Positions 17,648-25,675 are shown, counted from the first letter of the stretch. The stretch: 28,076 nucleotides of DNA from Spirochaetaceae bacterium (GCA_031258615.1 JAIRMP010000196.1:1-28076); one strand, 5' to 3'. A program made the numbers and translations. The notes: generated from the sequence alone by a model not told the origin.

Positions 17648-18778
17648 ATGAAGATAGGGATTGATACTTTTGGCTGCAATGCGGGTATTTCGGGAGTTGG
17701 CGTGTACCTGAAACAGATTCTAAAGCGCATCCCCCCGTCAGGCGCGTTGTTTGAACTCTTCGGCTGGGAGTACGATCGCTACATGTTCAACGAAGCAGCC
17801 GAAAAAAATATTGACTTTATAGCGCGGTGCAGGATTTCCGGCCAAACCTCAAATTTGCTGTGGCATATTTTTAAATACCCCCAGTTTGCGCGTGAACGGG
17901 GCTACGACGTGTGCTTTTTCCCGGCGGCCCACCGCAAGCTGCCAAACAAATCACCGTGCCCCACGATAGGTACCGTACACGATATGGCGGCCTACTGGGG
18001 TACGAGGCGGACGCGGGAACACCTGGGCGCCGTGCTGCGGGTTCTGCTGCCCGATTCACTGCGGCGGCTGGACCGCGTCATAGCGGTAAGCTCCTGGGTA
18101 AAACAGGAGCTGATCGACGTTGCCGGGGTAAAGGAGGCCAACATAGATGTTGTGCCCAACGGCCTCGATCACGATGTGTACTACCCGCGCCCGGCCAACG
18201 ATGAAAGCGTTCTCCGTATCAATCCCTTCACGTTTGCCCGCCCCTACATCCTATATGCCGCGCGGCTTGAACATCCTGTAAAGAATCATACCGGCCTGAT
18301 ACGGGCGTTTGAGATTTTCAAACAAAGAACCAGGCTGCCGCACCGGCTCGTTTTTGCCGGCAGCAACAGCAAGGGCGTAAAAAAAATAAAAGAACGTGCG
18401 CTTGCCTCATCGCAGGCAAGCGATATTTTTTTTACCGGCCCCTTCCCTTCGGAAAGTTTGCCGGAGCTTGTCGCCGGGGCGGACATGGTGGTGATCCCGT
18501 CTTTCTACGAAGGCTTTGGGCAGGGAGCGATAGAGGCGATGGCAAGCGGCGTCCCGGTAGCCTGCGCCCGCGCGGCGGCCCTGCCGGAAACCGCCAACCA
18601 CTCGGCCCTCTACTTCGACCCCTACGACAGCGAGGATATGGCGGACCGCATGGTTTCCCTCGTTACGGACGAAGACCTCGCCAGACGCTGCCGCGAGACC
18701 GGCCTGGAACGCGCCAGGAATTTTTCATGGGACCGCTCCGTTGAACAAACCCTCCGCATCATACAGGAATCCGTTTGA
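17648..18778 (+). CDS. GT4-family glycosyltransferase
   Basis: A 376-residue retaining glycosyltransferase of the WcaI/mannosyltransferase type. The N-terminus MKIGIDTFGCNAGISGVGVYL holds the glycine-rich acceptor loop. Other marks are AARLEHPVKNHTGLIRAFEIF (204-224), the donor site, and SFYEGFGQGAIEAMASGVPV with E288-x7-E296. Start ATG with GGAGAGG about 9 bases upstream. A weak promoter-like TACAAT at 17596-17601 lies in the gap before it, without a good -35. The gene carries an internal terminator-like hairpin (18399-18433, separate entry). Its end is 4 bases before the start chosen for the PEGA protein. Acts at the cytoplasmic membrane or cytoplasm. Confidence 0.93.
   Translation: MKIGIDTFGCNAGISGVGVYLKQILKRIPPSGALFELFGWEYDRYMFNEAAEKNIDFIARCRISGQTSNLLWHIFKYPQFARERGYDVCFFPAAHRKLPNKSPCPTIGTVHDMAAYWGTRRTREHLGAVLRVLLPDSLRRLDRVIAVSSWVKQELIDVAGVKEANIDVVPNGLDHDVYYPRPANDESVLRINPFTFARPYILYAARLEHPVKNHTGLIRAFEIFKQRTRLPHRLVFAGSNSKGVKKIKERALASSQASDIFFTGPFPSESLPELVAGADMVVIPSFYEGFGQGAIEAMASGVPVACARAAALPETANHSALYFDPYDSEDMADRMVSLVTDEDLARRCRETGLERARNFSWDRSVEQTLRIIQESV
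18399..18433. terminator. Terminator-like hairpin and T8 run inside a glycosyltransferase gene
   Basis: CGCTTGCCT (18399-18407) pairs with AGGCAAGCG (18414-18422) around a 6-base loop and is followed by ATA and eight T (18426-18433). This is the form of an intrinsic terminator, in the middle of codons about 251-262 of the gene. On the minus strand the same hairpin is followed by a T-rich stretch as well (complement of 18379-18398). If it works it would attenuate the downstream half of the gene and the PEGA gene. Confidence 0.5.
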
Positions 18779-18782
18779 CCGC

Positions 18783-20360
18783 TTGAACAGGGTCAAAAAG
18801 CGCTCCGCTTTCCTCTGTACCGTGCTGGTTGCGATTCTGCCGTTAGGGGCGGGGGCGGAAACAAGAATCGTGGAAACTGCCGGCAGCGGCATCCTTATCG
18901 AAAGTACGCCCGCCAGGGCGAAGGTGTTCATCGACGGGATCGAGCGCGGGCTCACCCCGCTTTCGCTTGACGGCGTGCTGCCCGGCGTACATACCTTTCG
19001 CGCCGCAAAAGACTGGTACAACGACTGGACGGCGCAGGTTACCGTTCCGGCGCGGGGTCTGCTGGAGATTTTCATAGACCTGAGCCCGGCCACCGGGACG
19101 ATCACCGTGAATATAACTGAGGAAGGCGGCGATTTTTCCGGCAGCGCCCGCATTTTTTTAAACGGGGTCGAAACTGAGGGTCGGGAATTTGACGCGCCTC
19201 CCGGCTGGCGGACGGTCAAGGTGAGCGCTTTTGGCCGGCAGGACGCGCAAAAATCGGTATTTGTCGTCCGAAACGAAGAACTTGTCCTCGATTTTGACCT
19301 GAAACGCGCCGCCTTCGAACTGGGCAGCGCACGCATAAACCGTTCCCGGCTGAATCCCGCCGGAGGCGGGGCTCAGGGTATGCTGACCGTCGATTTTACC
19401 GTCAGCGCGCCGGGTACGGGCCGCTTCATCGTGCTTAACGGGAATGATGATGAGGTGTTTTCCGCCCCGCTCGGCGAATTTGAACGGACGGAACAGCGCT
19501 TCGTCTGGGACGGCAGGGACAAAAACGGCAATATTCCAGGGGACGGTGTTTACAAGGTCATTATAGAGGCGGAAGGCGCAGGCGGTACTCACGGGGCGGC
19601 GCAGGCATCCGCGCAGTTTGAGGTACGGATAGATTCGAGTCTGGACGAAGGGCCGATGTCGCTCGCGTCAGGGCTGGCGGGCCTGTTTCTCGTCCCGGTC
19701 TCCGACACTGGCGCCGGCGGGACATTTCAGGTCGAGGCCGGCATGGTTTTGGGCAAACCGCCCGGCGAGAGCCGCGGGTTTGACACGCTCCCGTTCTACG
19801 CGGGCGTCTCCTTCTCGCCTGTTGACAGGTGGCAGCTTGCCGCCACGGTGAACATCCGGCCCGGCAGGGACACCGCCGTCCCCGCCGCCGCAGGCTCGGT
19901 AAAGAGGGAAATCCGCAAACAGTCGGGGTTCCTCCCCGGCGCGGCGGCGCTCGTCTCTTACGGCTGGGTGAAGGGCGGCTTCATCTCGGCCCTGGGCATA
20001 AAGTCGGGCCTCCAACTGAACGCGCCGTTCAGTTGGAGGCTTGGGCGGCGCTTTTCTCTGTACGCGGCCCCGGCCCTGCTATGGACGGGCGGGGACGGCT
20101 ACCCGCAGGAGCCGGCCCCGCGCGTGGTCGTCTCAGGCGGAATGCTCTGCCGTTTTCCGCTCGTTTCCGCCGGCTTGTCCGCACTGACGGTGATCACGCC
20201 CGCCTCCGGCCTTGAGGAATTCTGCCGGGCGGCGCTATCCGGCGAGCTTCGCTTTACGCCGCCCCGCTCCAACCTTAGCATAGGGCTGATTGCCGGCGGC
20301 TTCTTCAACAGCGATGACATGGGCGGGTACGGCGGCCTTTCGGTATGCGGGTTGTTCTGA
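18783..20360 (+). CDS. PEGA-domain, FlgD-Ig-like, probable outer-membrane beta-barrel protein
   Basis: About 525 residues. Starting from TTG at 18783 gives a clean signal peptide (MNRVKKRSAFLCTVLVAILPLGAGA); a longer reading from TTG at 18741 overlaps the glycosyltransferase by 38 bases and is less likely. Next comes a PEGA domain (ILIESTPARAKVFIDGIERG...PLSL, about residues 35-95), which usually contacts surface carbohydrate or cell wall, and a second beta domain. A FlgD-like Ig repeat follows (RFVWDGRDKNGNIPGDGVYKV, about 240-260). The last 200 residues alternate aromatic and small residues like barrel strands, and the protein ends in Phe (GGLSVCGLF), as outer-membrane barrels do. A 15-bp perfect hairpin is embedded at 20008-20040. 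The Shine-Dalgarno sequence is weak. Confidence 0.8.
   Translation: MNRVKKRSAFLCTVLVAILPLGAGAETRIVETAGSGILIESTPARAKVFIDGIERGLTPLSLDGVLPGVHTFRAAKDWYNDWTAQVTVPARGLLEIFIDLSPATGTITVNITEEGGDFSGSARIFLNGVETEGREFDAPPGWRTVKVSAFGRQDAQKSVFVVRNEELVLDFDLKRAAFELGSARINRSRLNPAGGGAQGMLTVDFTVSAPGTGRFIVLNGNDDEVFSAPLGEFERTEQRFVWDGRDKNGNIPGDGVYKVIIEAEGAGGTHGAAQASAQFEVRIDSSLDEGPMSLASGLAGLFLVPVSDTGAGGTFQVEAGMVLGKPPGESRGFDTLPFYAGVSFSPVDRWQLAATVNIRPGRDTAVPAAAGSVKREIRKQSGFLPGAAALVSYGWVKGGFISALGIKSGLQLNAPFSWRLGRRFSLYAAPALLWTGGDGYPQEPAPRVVVSGGMLCRFPLVSAGLSALTVITPASGLEEFCRAALSGELRFTPPRSNLSIGLIAGGFFNSDDMGGYGGLSVCGLF
20008..20040. repeat. 15-bp perfect inverted repeat inside the PEGA/barrel gene
   Basis: GCCTCCAACTGAACG (20008-20022) and CGTTCAGTTGGAGGC (20026-20040) are exact reverse complements around a 3-base loop CGC. 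Wobble pairs can extend the stem outward. It encodes about GLQLNAPFSWRLG in the barrel part. There is no T-run after it. A stem this long by chance within coding sequence is unlikely; it may be selected in the RNA or mark an inverted local duplication. Confidence 0.85.
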
Positions 20361-20367
20361 AGGAAAT

Positions 20368-21060
20368 ATGAGAAAAATCGAGGTTCTGTACGAGGATGAC
20401 GAGTGCCTCGTGATCAACAAGGAGGCGGGGCTGCCTGTGCAGGGCGGAAGGGGGGCCGCGGTAAACCTGGACGCTATGCTGGCGGCCTCGTGGAAGCCGC
20501 GCCCGCTTTTGACGCACAGGCTGGACAAGGATACTTCCGGTGTGATCCTCACGGCTAAAACGCCCGCCGCCGCCGCGTGGTTTACACGGGAGTTTGCCGG
20601 GAGGCGTGTCAAGAAACAGTACCTCGCGCTGTGCGGCCAGCGGGAAAACGGGCGGGAGAGCGGGATAAATGGCAGGGAAGGGGTGATTCATTCGCCCATT
20701 TCGCGGAAAGGCGTATCAAAGGACTCACTTACCCGCTACAGGATGCTCGGAGCGTCCGGCGGCTTTGCGCTCTTCCGGCTTGAACCGGGAACCGGGCGTA
20801 TGCACCAGATACGCCGCCACCTGTCGCAGGAGGGGCTGCCGATAGTAGGCGACGACAAGTACGGCGACTTCGCGCTGAACAGGCGCCTCCGCCGCGAGGC
20901 CGGCATAAGGAACCTGCTGCTCCACTCCCTGCGCCTCGCCGTCCCGCTGCGAAGCGGCCATATCCTGGAGGTAAGCGCCCCGCCCCCCGCCCATTTCCTG
21001 GAGGCGCTCGCCGTCCTTGGTTTGGAATACCGCACTGCGCCGACACGGGTAGGGCTATAA
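20368..21060 (+). CDS. RluA-family pseudouridine synthase
   Basis: A 230-residue enzyme that converts uridine to pseudouridine in rRNA or tRNA. The catalytic signature HRLDKDTSGVIL (50-61) carries the nucleophile Asp53; KQYLALC and the C-terminal RMHQIRRHLSQEGLPIVGD with LLLHSLRL complete the RluA family pattern. There is no N-terminal S4 domain, so it resembles RluA, TruC or YqcB-type single-domain members, and the target site cannot be inferred. Start ATG at 20368 with AAGGAAA just upstream. The gene starts 7 bases after the PEGA stop, so it is likely co-transcribed. The open frame extends further upstream into PEGA sequence but that extension is not meaningful. Confidence 0.93.
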   Translation: MRKIEVLYEDDECLVINKEAGLPVQGGRGAAVNLDAMLAASWKPRPLLTHRLDKDTSGVILTAKTPAAAAWFTREFAGRRVKKQYLALCGQRENGRESGINGREGVIHSPISRKGVSKDSLTRYRMLGASGGFALFRLEPGTGRMHQIRRHLSQEGLPIVGDDKYGDFALNRRLRREAGIRNLLLHSLRLAVPLRSGHILEVSAPPPAHFLEALAVLGLEYRTAPTRVGL

Positions 21061-21095
21061 CGAGACTCAGAAATTAAGATTTTTTTTGGGGGCTG

Positions 21096-23294
21096 TTACT
21101 TTGTGAGTGCGCCGCGTTTTGTTGTGCCGGCGGCGGTTGATAGCAGCCATTCGGTTTCGTAGAGGCGGAGCATCGCGAGCAGTTTGCCTGAAACGCCGTC
21201 GTACCATGAGACCGTGCCGTCCTGACCGAGCGCGGCAAAGCCGCCATTCCACGGCAGCAGTTTTTTGGGGAACTCAGGTCCGCGCCCTACCTCCCGTTTT
21301 TCGCCTGCCGCCGCGCCGCCGTTTGAGACGATGACCGCGTTGCCGCCGCCAATCGTGCTCGCAAAACTTTCCACAAACTCCCCGCCGCCGGATGACGCGC
21401 CGTACTCTATGAACGAAAAGTCTGAGTCTTCGCCGTTGTACCCAAAAATAGTCTGTGAAGCTTCCGGATTTTGCGCGTTTAACCTGATTACCTCAGTCTT
21501 AATGTCCCGGCCCGATGTCTTTAGGACGGCGCAGTAGACGCTGCCCTGGCGGTTTTTGTACAGCATGAAGGCCGCGAGCGCGGGGTAGGCAAGCGGCAGA
21601 GTTTCGCCTGAAACGGTATCAATAATCAGAAACGGGGCGGCGATTCTACCCGCCTCCGCGTTACGCGCTACCAGGATGCCGCGTCCGCCGTGAAAGATTG
21701 CGTCCAGCGAGAGGGGCGATGTGTAGGAGAACACGCGCCGGCTGTCCTCCAGCGAAAACACGCTTATGCCGCCGGAGACATCCGTGAACAAAACGCTGCC
21801 GCCGGCCAGCGCCGCGCTCCTAAGCGGTAAGCCGGAGTCGGCGATCACATACTCGTCCGCCGCGCCCGCCTCCGCGTCCGCGGGGGCGGGGAAAATGGGC
21901 GCGCCGTCCCCGGTTTTTACAAACGGGAAGATGTGGTCAAGCCCCGTGAACGCCGCCTCGTCGCCGTAACGCCAGAACAGGAATGTGTTGCGATCGCCTG
22001 CTGTAACGCGGTTTGTCGAATTGGCGCTGAAAAGCGTTATGGAATCGAGAGCCTCTATGCCGGCAAAATCGGCGGGGATGAACGCCCCGCAATCGTTCCC
22101 GTCTATCAGCGCCATCACGCCGTCCTCGGCGATGGCCGCGTCCAAAAGCGCCCGCTGATTCTCGAACCGAAAGAAGTCCGCGCTGTCCCTGCCTTCCACG
22201 GCAAGGGCAAGCCGCCCGTCATCGCTGCCGTACAGGAAGTTTTTCGCGTGGTCAGCGTCGGCGTTGGAAAGCCCGGCGGAAAAGACGGCGGCGGCGGAAA
22301 GTCCTGAGTCCATGCTTACAAACGTTTCGCCACGCCACGCCGCGCCGCCTGAGCTCACCGTAAAGTCTTCCCGCCTAACTGAGCCCGCCTGGACGTCTTC
22401 CCCGCGCACGGGGGAGACGCGGGAAAACGAGGCGTCCTCATCGTTGGCGCGGCAGAGAATGCTGCCGGGAATCGCTTCCGTCTCGAAAAAAGTCCTGCCG
22501 GAGACGGCGTCCACAACAAAGAGCCGCCCGCTGTCCTGTCCGGCAAGGAAGCGGTAGCGGCCAAACACAAGCGGCGTCTGGAGGTTTGCCGGCACGGAAA
22601 GGCTCAGCGAAAGGGTGAAGCTGTCCAAATCCCAGTAATCAAGGATGCCGGACGGCGAGTATGTTTGCAACGTCCGCTCCGTGCGGCTGCTCACCGCGAG
22701 GGTAACGGGGTAAGTCCCCAGCTTTTCCCCGCGCTGCTCGCCCGTTTCTCCGTCAAAAAGCGCCACGCCGCCGCTAAAACCGAGCACAAGGTAGTTCCCC
22801 CGCGCCGTATAGCCGCAGTAAAGCACGGGGTTCGTTACAGGCAGCGTGAAGCGCCGCTCCTTTTCAACGTAATTCCAGACGGACACGCGGTGAAAATCGA
22901 TTCCGTCATCTTCGTACACGGCGACCTCGTTCCTGCCGGGACGCGCCGCGATCTTCTCTACCGGGCACTGCCCCAATTGAAAGCGCTCTTGCGCCGCCAT
23001 AGCCGCGCCGTCCCAGATCACAAGGAAGCCGTCCTCCCCCGCGCTCAGGATACGGCCCGTTTCGTCCACCGTTACGCAGGTTACGGCCCCGACGTGGGCC
23101 GGCGCGACAAAATCCTCTTCAGGTCTGGTAATCCACCCTTCAATCGCGTTCGCCGGCGCGTTCACGGACAGGAAGCCCGACAGGACGAGGATGATGCAGC
23201 CGGCGGCGCGCCTTCCCGCCTGGGGTTTGGCAGGCGGTGGTCTCAATGTTTCCCTGCCCGATGCGCGGGCGTGAAAAACGCCGGGGGCGTTCAT
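21096..23294 (-). CDS. Exported WD-repeat-like beta-propeller protein
   Basis: A 732-residue protein with a late hydrophobic export segment (GCIILVLSGFLSVNAPANA, about residues 32-50) and a basic N-terminal region. Beta-propeller repeats follow; the clearest is HVGAVTCVTVDETGRILSAGEDGFLVIWDG (about 68-97), a WD40 blade. Others are degenerate (for example GGVALFDGETGE, GRLFVVDAVSGRTF, FALKLLPWNGG-type ends). No enzyme motif is visible; a scaffold in the periplasm or outer membrane is the likely role. The ATG at 23294 has GAGGG about 7 bases upstream and follows the rseP stop by 8 bases, so it is in an operon with rseP. Its end faces the rluA-type gene; a run of eight T at 21080-21087 separates them without a clear hairpin. 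Confidence 0.82.
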   Translation of the reverse strand: MNAPGVFHARASGRETLRPPPAKPQAGRRAAGCIILVLSGFLSVNAPANAIEGWITRPEEDFVAPAHVGAVTCVTVDETGRILSAGEDGFLVIWDGAAMAAQERFQLGQCPVEKIAARPGRNEVAVYEDDGIDFHRVSVWNYVEKERRFTLPVTNPVLYCGYTARGNYLVLGFSGGVALFDGETGEQRGEKLGTYPVTLAVSSRTERTLQTYSPSGILDYWDLDSFTLSLSLSVPANLQTPLVFGRYRFLAGQDSGRLFVVDAVSGRTFFETEAIPGSILCRANDEDASFSRVSPVRGEDVQAGSVRREDFTVSSGGAAWRGETFVSMDSGLSAAAVFSAGLSNADADHAKNFLYGSDDGRLALAVEGRDSADFFRFENQRALLDAAIAEDGVMALIDGNDCGAFIPADFAGIEALDSITLFSANSTNRVTAGDRNTFLFWRYGDEAAFTGLDHIFPFVKTGDGAPIFPAPADAEAGAADEYVIADSGLPLRSAALAGGSVLFTDVSGGISVFSLEDSRRVFSYTSPLSLDAIFHGGRGILVARNAEAGRIAAPFLIIDTVSGETLPLAYPALAAFMLYKNRQGSVYCAVLKTSGRDIKTEVIRLNAQNPEASQTIFGYNGEDSDFSFIEYGASSGGGEFVESFASTIGGGNAVIVSNGGAAAGEKREVGRGPEFPKKLLPWNGGFAALGQDGTVSWYDGVSGKLLAMLRLYETEWLLSTAAGTTKRGALTK

Positions 23295-23302
23295 GTCAGC
23301 CC

Positions 23303-24679
23303 TCAGCCCTTAACGAGGAACAGGATGTCGCCGAACACGGCGAACAGCATCAGCGCGCCTATCAGCACAAAACCTGTGGTTTGGTACGCCGCTATGACAC
23401 GCGGGTGGAGCGGCCTCCGGCGGAACATCTCGATCAGGAACAGCACGATCGCGCCGCCGTCCAGCACGGGAAGCGGCAGCAGGTTCATCACGGCAAGTGC
23501 GATCGAGATCAGCGCGAGAAAGTTGGCGGTGGAACGGACGCCCGTGCCGGCGCTCTGGCTGAAGCTGTCCGCTGCTATCTCCCCTGCCATGTAGGTAACG
23601 CGGACCGGGCCTGAGACGGCTTTTGCCAGGTCAACGCCACGGAAGAGCAGCGCGATGCTGCGTACCGAGACGGCTGTCGTCTCCCACATCTCGCTGAAGC
23701 CCTTGCCTATCGCGCCGAACACGGAGTACCTGGGCGTATGGCGCCTTACCGTCTCCCACGCTATCCCCAGCGGGGCGCTTTCGTCCTCCGGGACGGCCAC
23801 CTCCGCGCCGAAGACTTCCCCGCCCCGCTCCACCTCCAGCGCGAGGCTATTTGGGCGCGTCCCGCCGTCTTCAAGGATTTTGAGCAGCGCTACGGAGTAC
23901 GGTAACGGCTCGCCGTTTACAGAAACTATGCGGTCGCCTGACGACAGCCCGGCGCGCGCCGCCGGGCTGTCCGGCGCCACGCTCTCCACTACGGGATCGG
24001 CCCAGAAATAGACTCCTATCCGCCCAGCCCCGCTCGATCTTTCCAGTTCGGGCTTGATGTACAGGTCGAGTTTTTTGCTCCGCCCGTCCGCCTCTTCGCG
24101 CAAAACCGTAAAATGAAGCTCTTTTTCCGCGTTCACCGCTATCAGGCTTTGAATATCGTAGTAATTTTCGACCTTTTTTCTGTTGATTCCGATGATTCTG
24201 TCACCGGTTTTAAGGCCGGCGCGGGTGGCCGGGTAGTCCTCACCGGGAAACACATCGGAAACCAGCACGATACGGTTGTCCATCGTCGTGAATTCAAAGC
24301 CTGTCCCCCAAATTACCGTAAAAACAAGCATCGCGAAGAGCAGGTTAAAGAGCGGCCCGGCAAAGGATACAAGGATTCGCGCCGCGGGCCGCGCCCCAAA
24401 GTATGTGCCGGACTCTTGCCTCACTCCGTCCCGCCTGTTTTCCCAGCTTTCAGCGAATTCGTTCTCGCCGCGCATCTTGCAGTAACCGCCTATCGGGAAC
24501 ATCCCCAGCCTGTACTCAACCCCGCCTATCTTCTTTGAAAGCACGGCCTTCCCCCAGCCTATCGAAAACGCCTCCACGTCGATCCCGACAAGCCGCGCCG
24601 CTATGAAGTGTCCAAGTTCATGCACAAAAACAACTACGCCAAGCCCGACAAGGCCCAGCAAAATTTTCACTATCAACAT
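23303..24679 (-). CDS. rseP: RseP/site-2 intramembrane zinc metalloprotease
   Basis: A 458-residue S2P-family protease that cuts membrane-embedded regulators (in E. coli, anti-sigma-E factor RseA) after site-1 cleavage, and also clears signal peptides. The zinc-binding HELGH (20-24) lies in the first helix; the second active-site motif LPLPVLDGG, with Asp407, lies in the third. Two PDZ-like domains sit between them (GLKTGDRIIGINRKKV and GLSSGDRIVSVNGEPL), as in Gram-negative RseP. Start ATG at 24679 with AGAGGGGG 3-8 bases upstream; the open frame could run to 24901, but the extra residues lack family sense. No rseA or rpoE is nearby. Adjacent to an exported propeller protein, fitting envelope maintenance. 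Confidence 0.95.
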   Translation of the reverse strand: MLIVKILLGLVGLGVVVFVHELGHFIAARLVGIDVEAFSIGWGKAVLSKKIGGVEYRLGMFPIGGYCKMRGENEFAESWENRRDGVRQESGTYFGARPAARILVSFAGPLFNLLFAMLVFTVIWGTGFEFTTMDNRIVLVSDVFPGEDYPATRAGLKTGDRIIGINRKKVENYYDIQSLIAVNAEKELHFTVLREEADGRSKKLDLYIKPELERSSGAGRIGVYFWADPVVESVAPDSPAARAGLSSGDRIVSVNGEPLPYSVALLKILEDGGTRPNSLALEVERGGEVFGAEVAVPEDESAPLGIAWETVRRHTPRYSVFGAIGKGFSEMWETTAVSVRSIALLFRGVDLAKAVSGPVRVTYMAGEIAADSFSQSAGTGVRSTANFLALISIALAVMNLLPLPVLDGGAIVLFLIEMFRRRPLHPRVIAAYQTTGFVLIGALMLFAVFGDILFLVKG

Positions 24680-24723
24680 AAACCCCCTCTGGTTTCTAAA
24701 ATACTGTTTGATCACAAGAATAA

Positions 24724-24750
24724 AGTATAGCCGCCGTCCTAACAAGGCAA
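24724..24750 (-). promoter_or_regulatory. Candidate promoter of rseP
   Basis: On the minus strand TTGCCT (24750-24745) and TATACT (24729-24724) are 15 bases apart. Both hexamers are fair, the spacing is short. It would start the transcript near 24717, about 38 bases before the rseP ATG. Confidence 0.4.
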
Positions 24751-24894
24751 CGCATAGCCTAATGACCTGAATTCCCGCCCTGAAACTTGGTTGCGGCAGG
24801 TATAAACAAGGAGCAATGAACAGTGACATCAAGTGGGCGGTGTAAGCCCAGACAAAGTGTCCGGACGGGTCGTAAAGACTGCACGCCAGGAGCC

Positions 24895-24923
24895 TTGTCA
24901 AATTCTCATCAGCCCGCTATACT
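24895..24923 (+). promoter_or_regulatory. Strong sigma70-type promoter, possibly leaderless
   Basis: TTGTCA (24895-24900) and TATACT (24918-24923) are separated by exactly 17 bases. The predicted transcript start, about 24929-24931, coincides with the ATG at 24930 of a 26-codon open frame, so the message would be leaderless. It also reads into the AT-rich gene at 25024. Confidence 0.65.
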
Positions 24924-24929
24924 TGCCGT

Positions 24930-25010
24930 ATGACAATTACAATTGAGGTGAGGGATTCCGGCGTTCCGGACATTCTGCGGGACATGGATATGGTGATATT
25001 AATATATTAG
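24930..25010 (+). pseudogene. 26-codon ORF, probable 5' remnant of a disrupted gene
   Basis: The frame from ATG 24930 encodes a 26-residue peptide beginning MTITIEVRDSGVPDIL, which reads like the amphipathic start of a larger soluble protein. It has normal GC content until about 24990, where the sequence turns AT-rich and the frame ends in TAG (25008-25010). A good promoter lies at the right distance for a leaderless start. The composition switch inside the ORF suggests that its original 3' part was replaced by the AT-rich insert that follows. A genuine small protein is the alternative. Confidence 0.4.
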
Positions 25011-25023
25011 TGGGTTGCTGTTT

Positions 25024-25473
25024 ATGGATAACAATATGTATATAGATCCAATAAAGGCCGGATATTTTTATAACAATGAGAATGAAAAAACAAAATTAAA
25101 TTGGTTTTGCTATGAATATGCATTTGTTTTGTATAAGAATATAATGGAAGCAAAAACTTTGAAGAAATACAGAAAAAAGAATAGCCATGAACAAATAGTA
25201 AATTTTTGTGTATATTTTTCAAAAGAAATTAAGCGCAGTATATATGAAAAGCTAGCAGGAATTGTGGAAACGATAACATTTTATGAAGAGTATGCCGGAG
25301 AATATTACCCAAACAATACTAGTGGGGAAAACTATTTGCTATTAAATGTAGCAACAAAAGCATGGGATGAACTGCTGTCAAATTGTGTGAATTGTCCTAC
25401 GCGCTGTATTAGTGAAATGAATAAGAAATGTATATTATTTGATCAATTAGATGAAAATGAATTTTTAAGATAA
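25024..25473 (+). CDS. AT-rich orphan protein with a four-cysteine cluster
   Basis: A 149-residue protein from ATG 25024 (a TTG at 25015 is possible; the ribosome site AGTGGG is poor). It is rich in Asn, Lys, Tyr, Glu and Ile, with no signal peptide or membrane helix. Near the C-terminus is NCVNCPTRCI...KKC: four cysteines in a C-x2-C-x3-C-x8-C pattern that could bind a metal. Aromatic-rich helices (NWFCYEYAFVLYKNIM, about residues 26-41) precede it. I do not recognise the family. GC content is visibly far below the flanking genes (roughly one third by eye against well over half), strong evidence of horizontal transfer. Upstream promoter at 24895. Suggested class: accessory or mobile-element cargo; no function is claimed. 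Confidence 0.75.
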   Translation: MDNNMYIDPIKAGYFYNNENEKTKLNWFCYEYAFVLYKNIMEAKTLKKYRKKNSHEQIVNFCVYFSKEIKRSIYEKLAGIVETITFYEEYAGEYYPNNTSGENYLLLNVATKAWDELLSNCVNCPTRCISEMNKKCILFDQLDENEFLR

Positions 25474-25673
25474 AACAGCGCAAAGAAAAACCGTCGCATC
25501 CAGCCGGAACGGTACATGACTTTAACAAGGTCTGTGGCTATGCTTACTTTTACCCGGCGTTACACAAGGTTGATGTAACGGTTGATGTAACGGACATTAC
25601 GATCACTTTTGCCGGAAACCACCATCCAGGCAAACTGTTTGAATACCTCACCTTGCTCAACGCTTCGCGTTGA
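25461..25673 (+). pseudogene. 70-codon open-frame remnant lacking a start
   Basis: From the TGA at 25458-25460 to a TGA at 25671-25673 one plus-strand frame stays open. From about 25485 it reads protein-like: HPAGTVHDFNKVCGYAYFYP followed by a TVDVTDITITFAGNHHPGKL stretch, then FEYLTLL. It has no start codon or ribosome-binding site of its own and overlaps the last codons of the AT-rich gene. Composition returns to the genome norm. It looks like the 3' end of a gene cut by the AT-rich insert, or of an older decayed gene. I cannot name the family. Its final codons lie in the palindrome at 25655-25675. Confidence 0.4.
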
Positions 25674-25675
25674 GC
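25655..25675. repeat. Perfect 9-bp hairpin
   Basis: GCTCAACGC (25655-25663) and GCGTTGAGC (25667-25675) flank TTC. It spans the stop codon of the remnant frame. No T-run follows, so it is more like a REP-type palindrome than a terminator. Confidence 0.6.

Noticed and set aside
21061..21095. Terminator between the RluA-type gene and the WD-repeat gene
   Set aside because: There is a T8 run but no stable stem before it on either strand.
24680..24901. 74-residue N-terminal extension of RseP
   Set aside because: The family starts directly with the HELGH helix, and a strong AGAGGGGG precedes the ATG at 24679.
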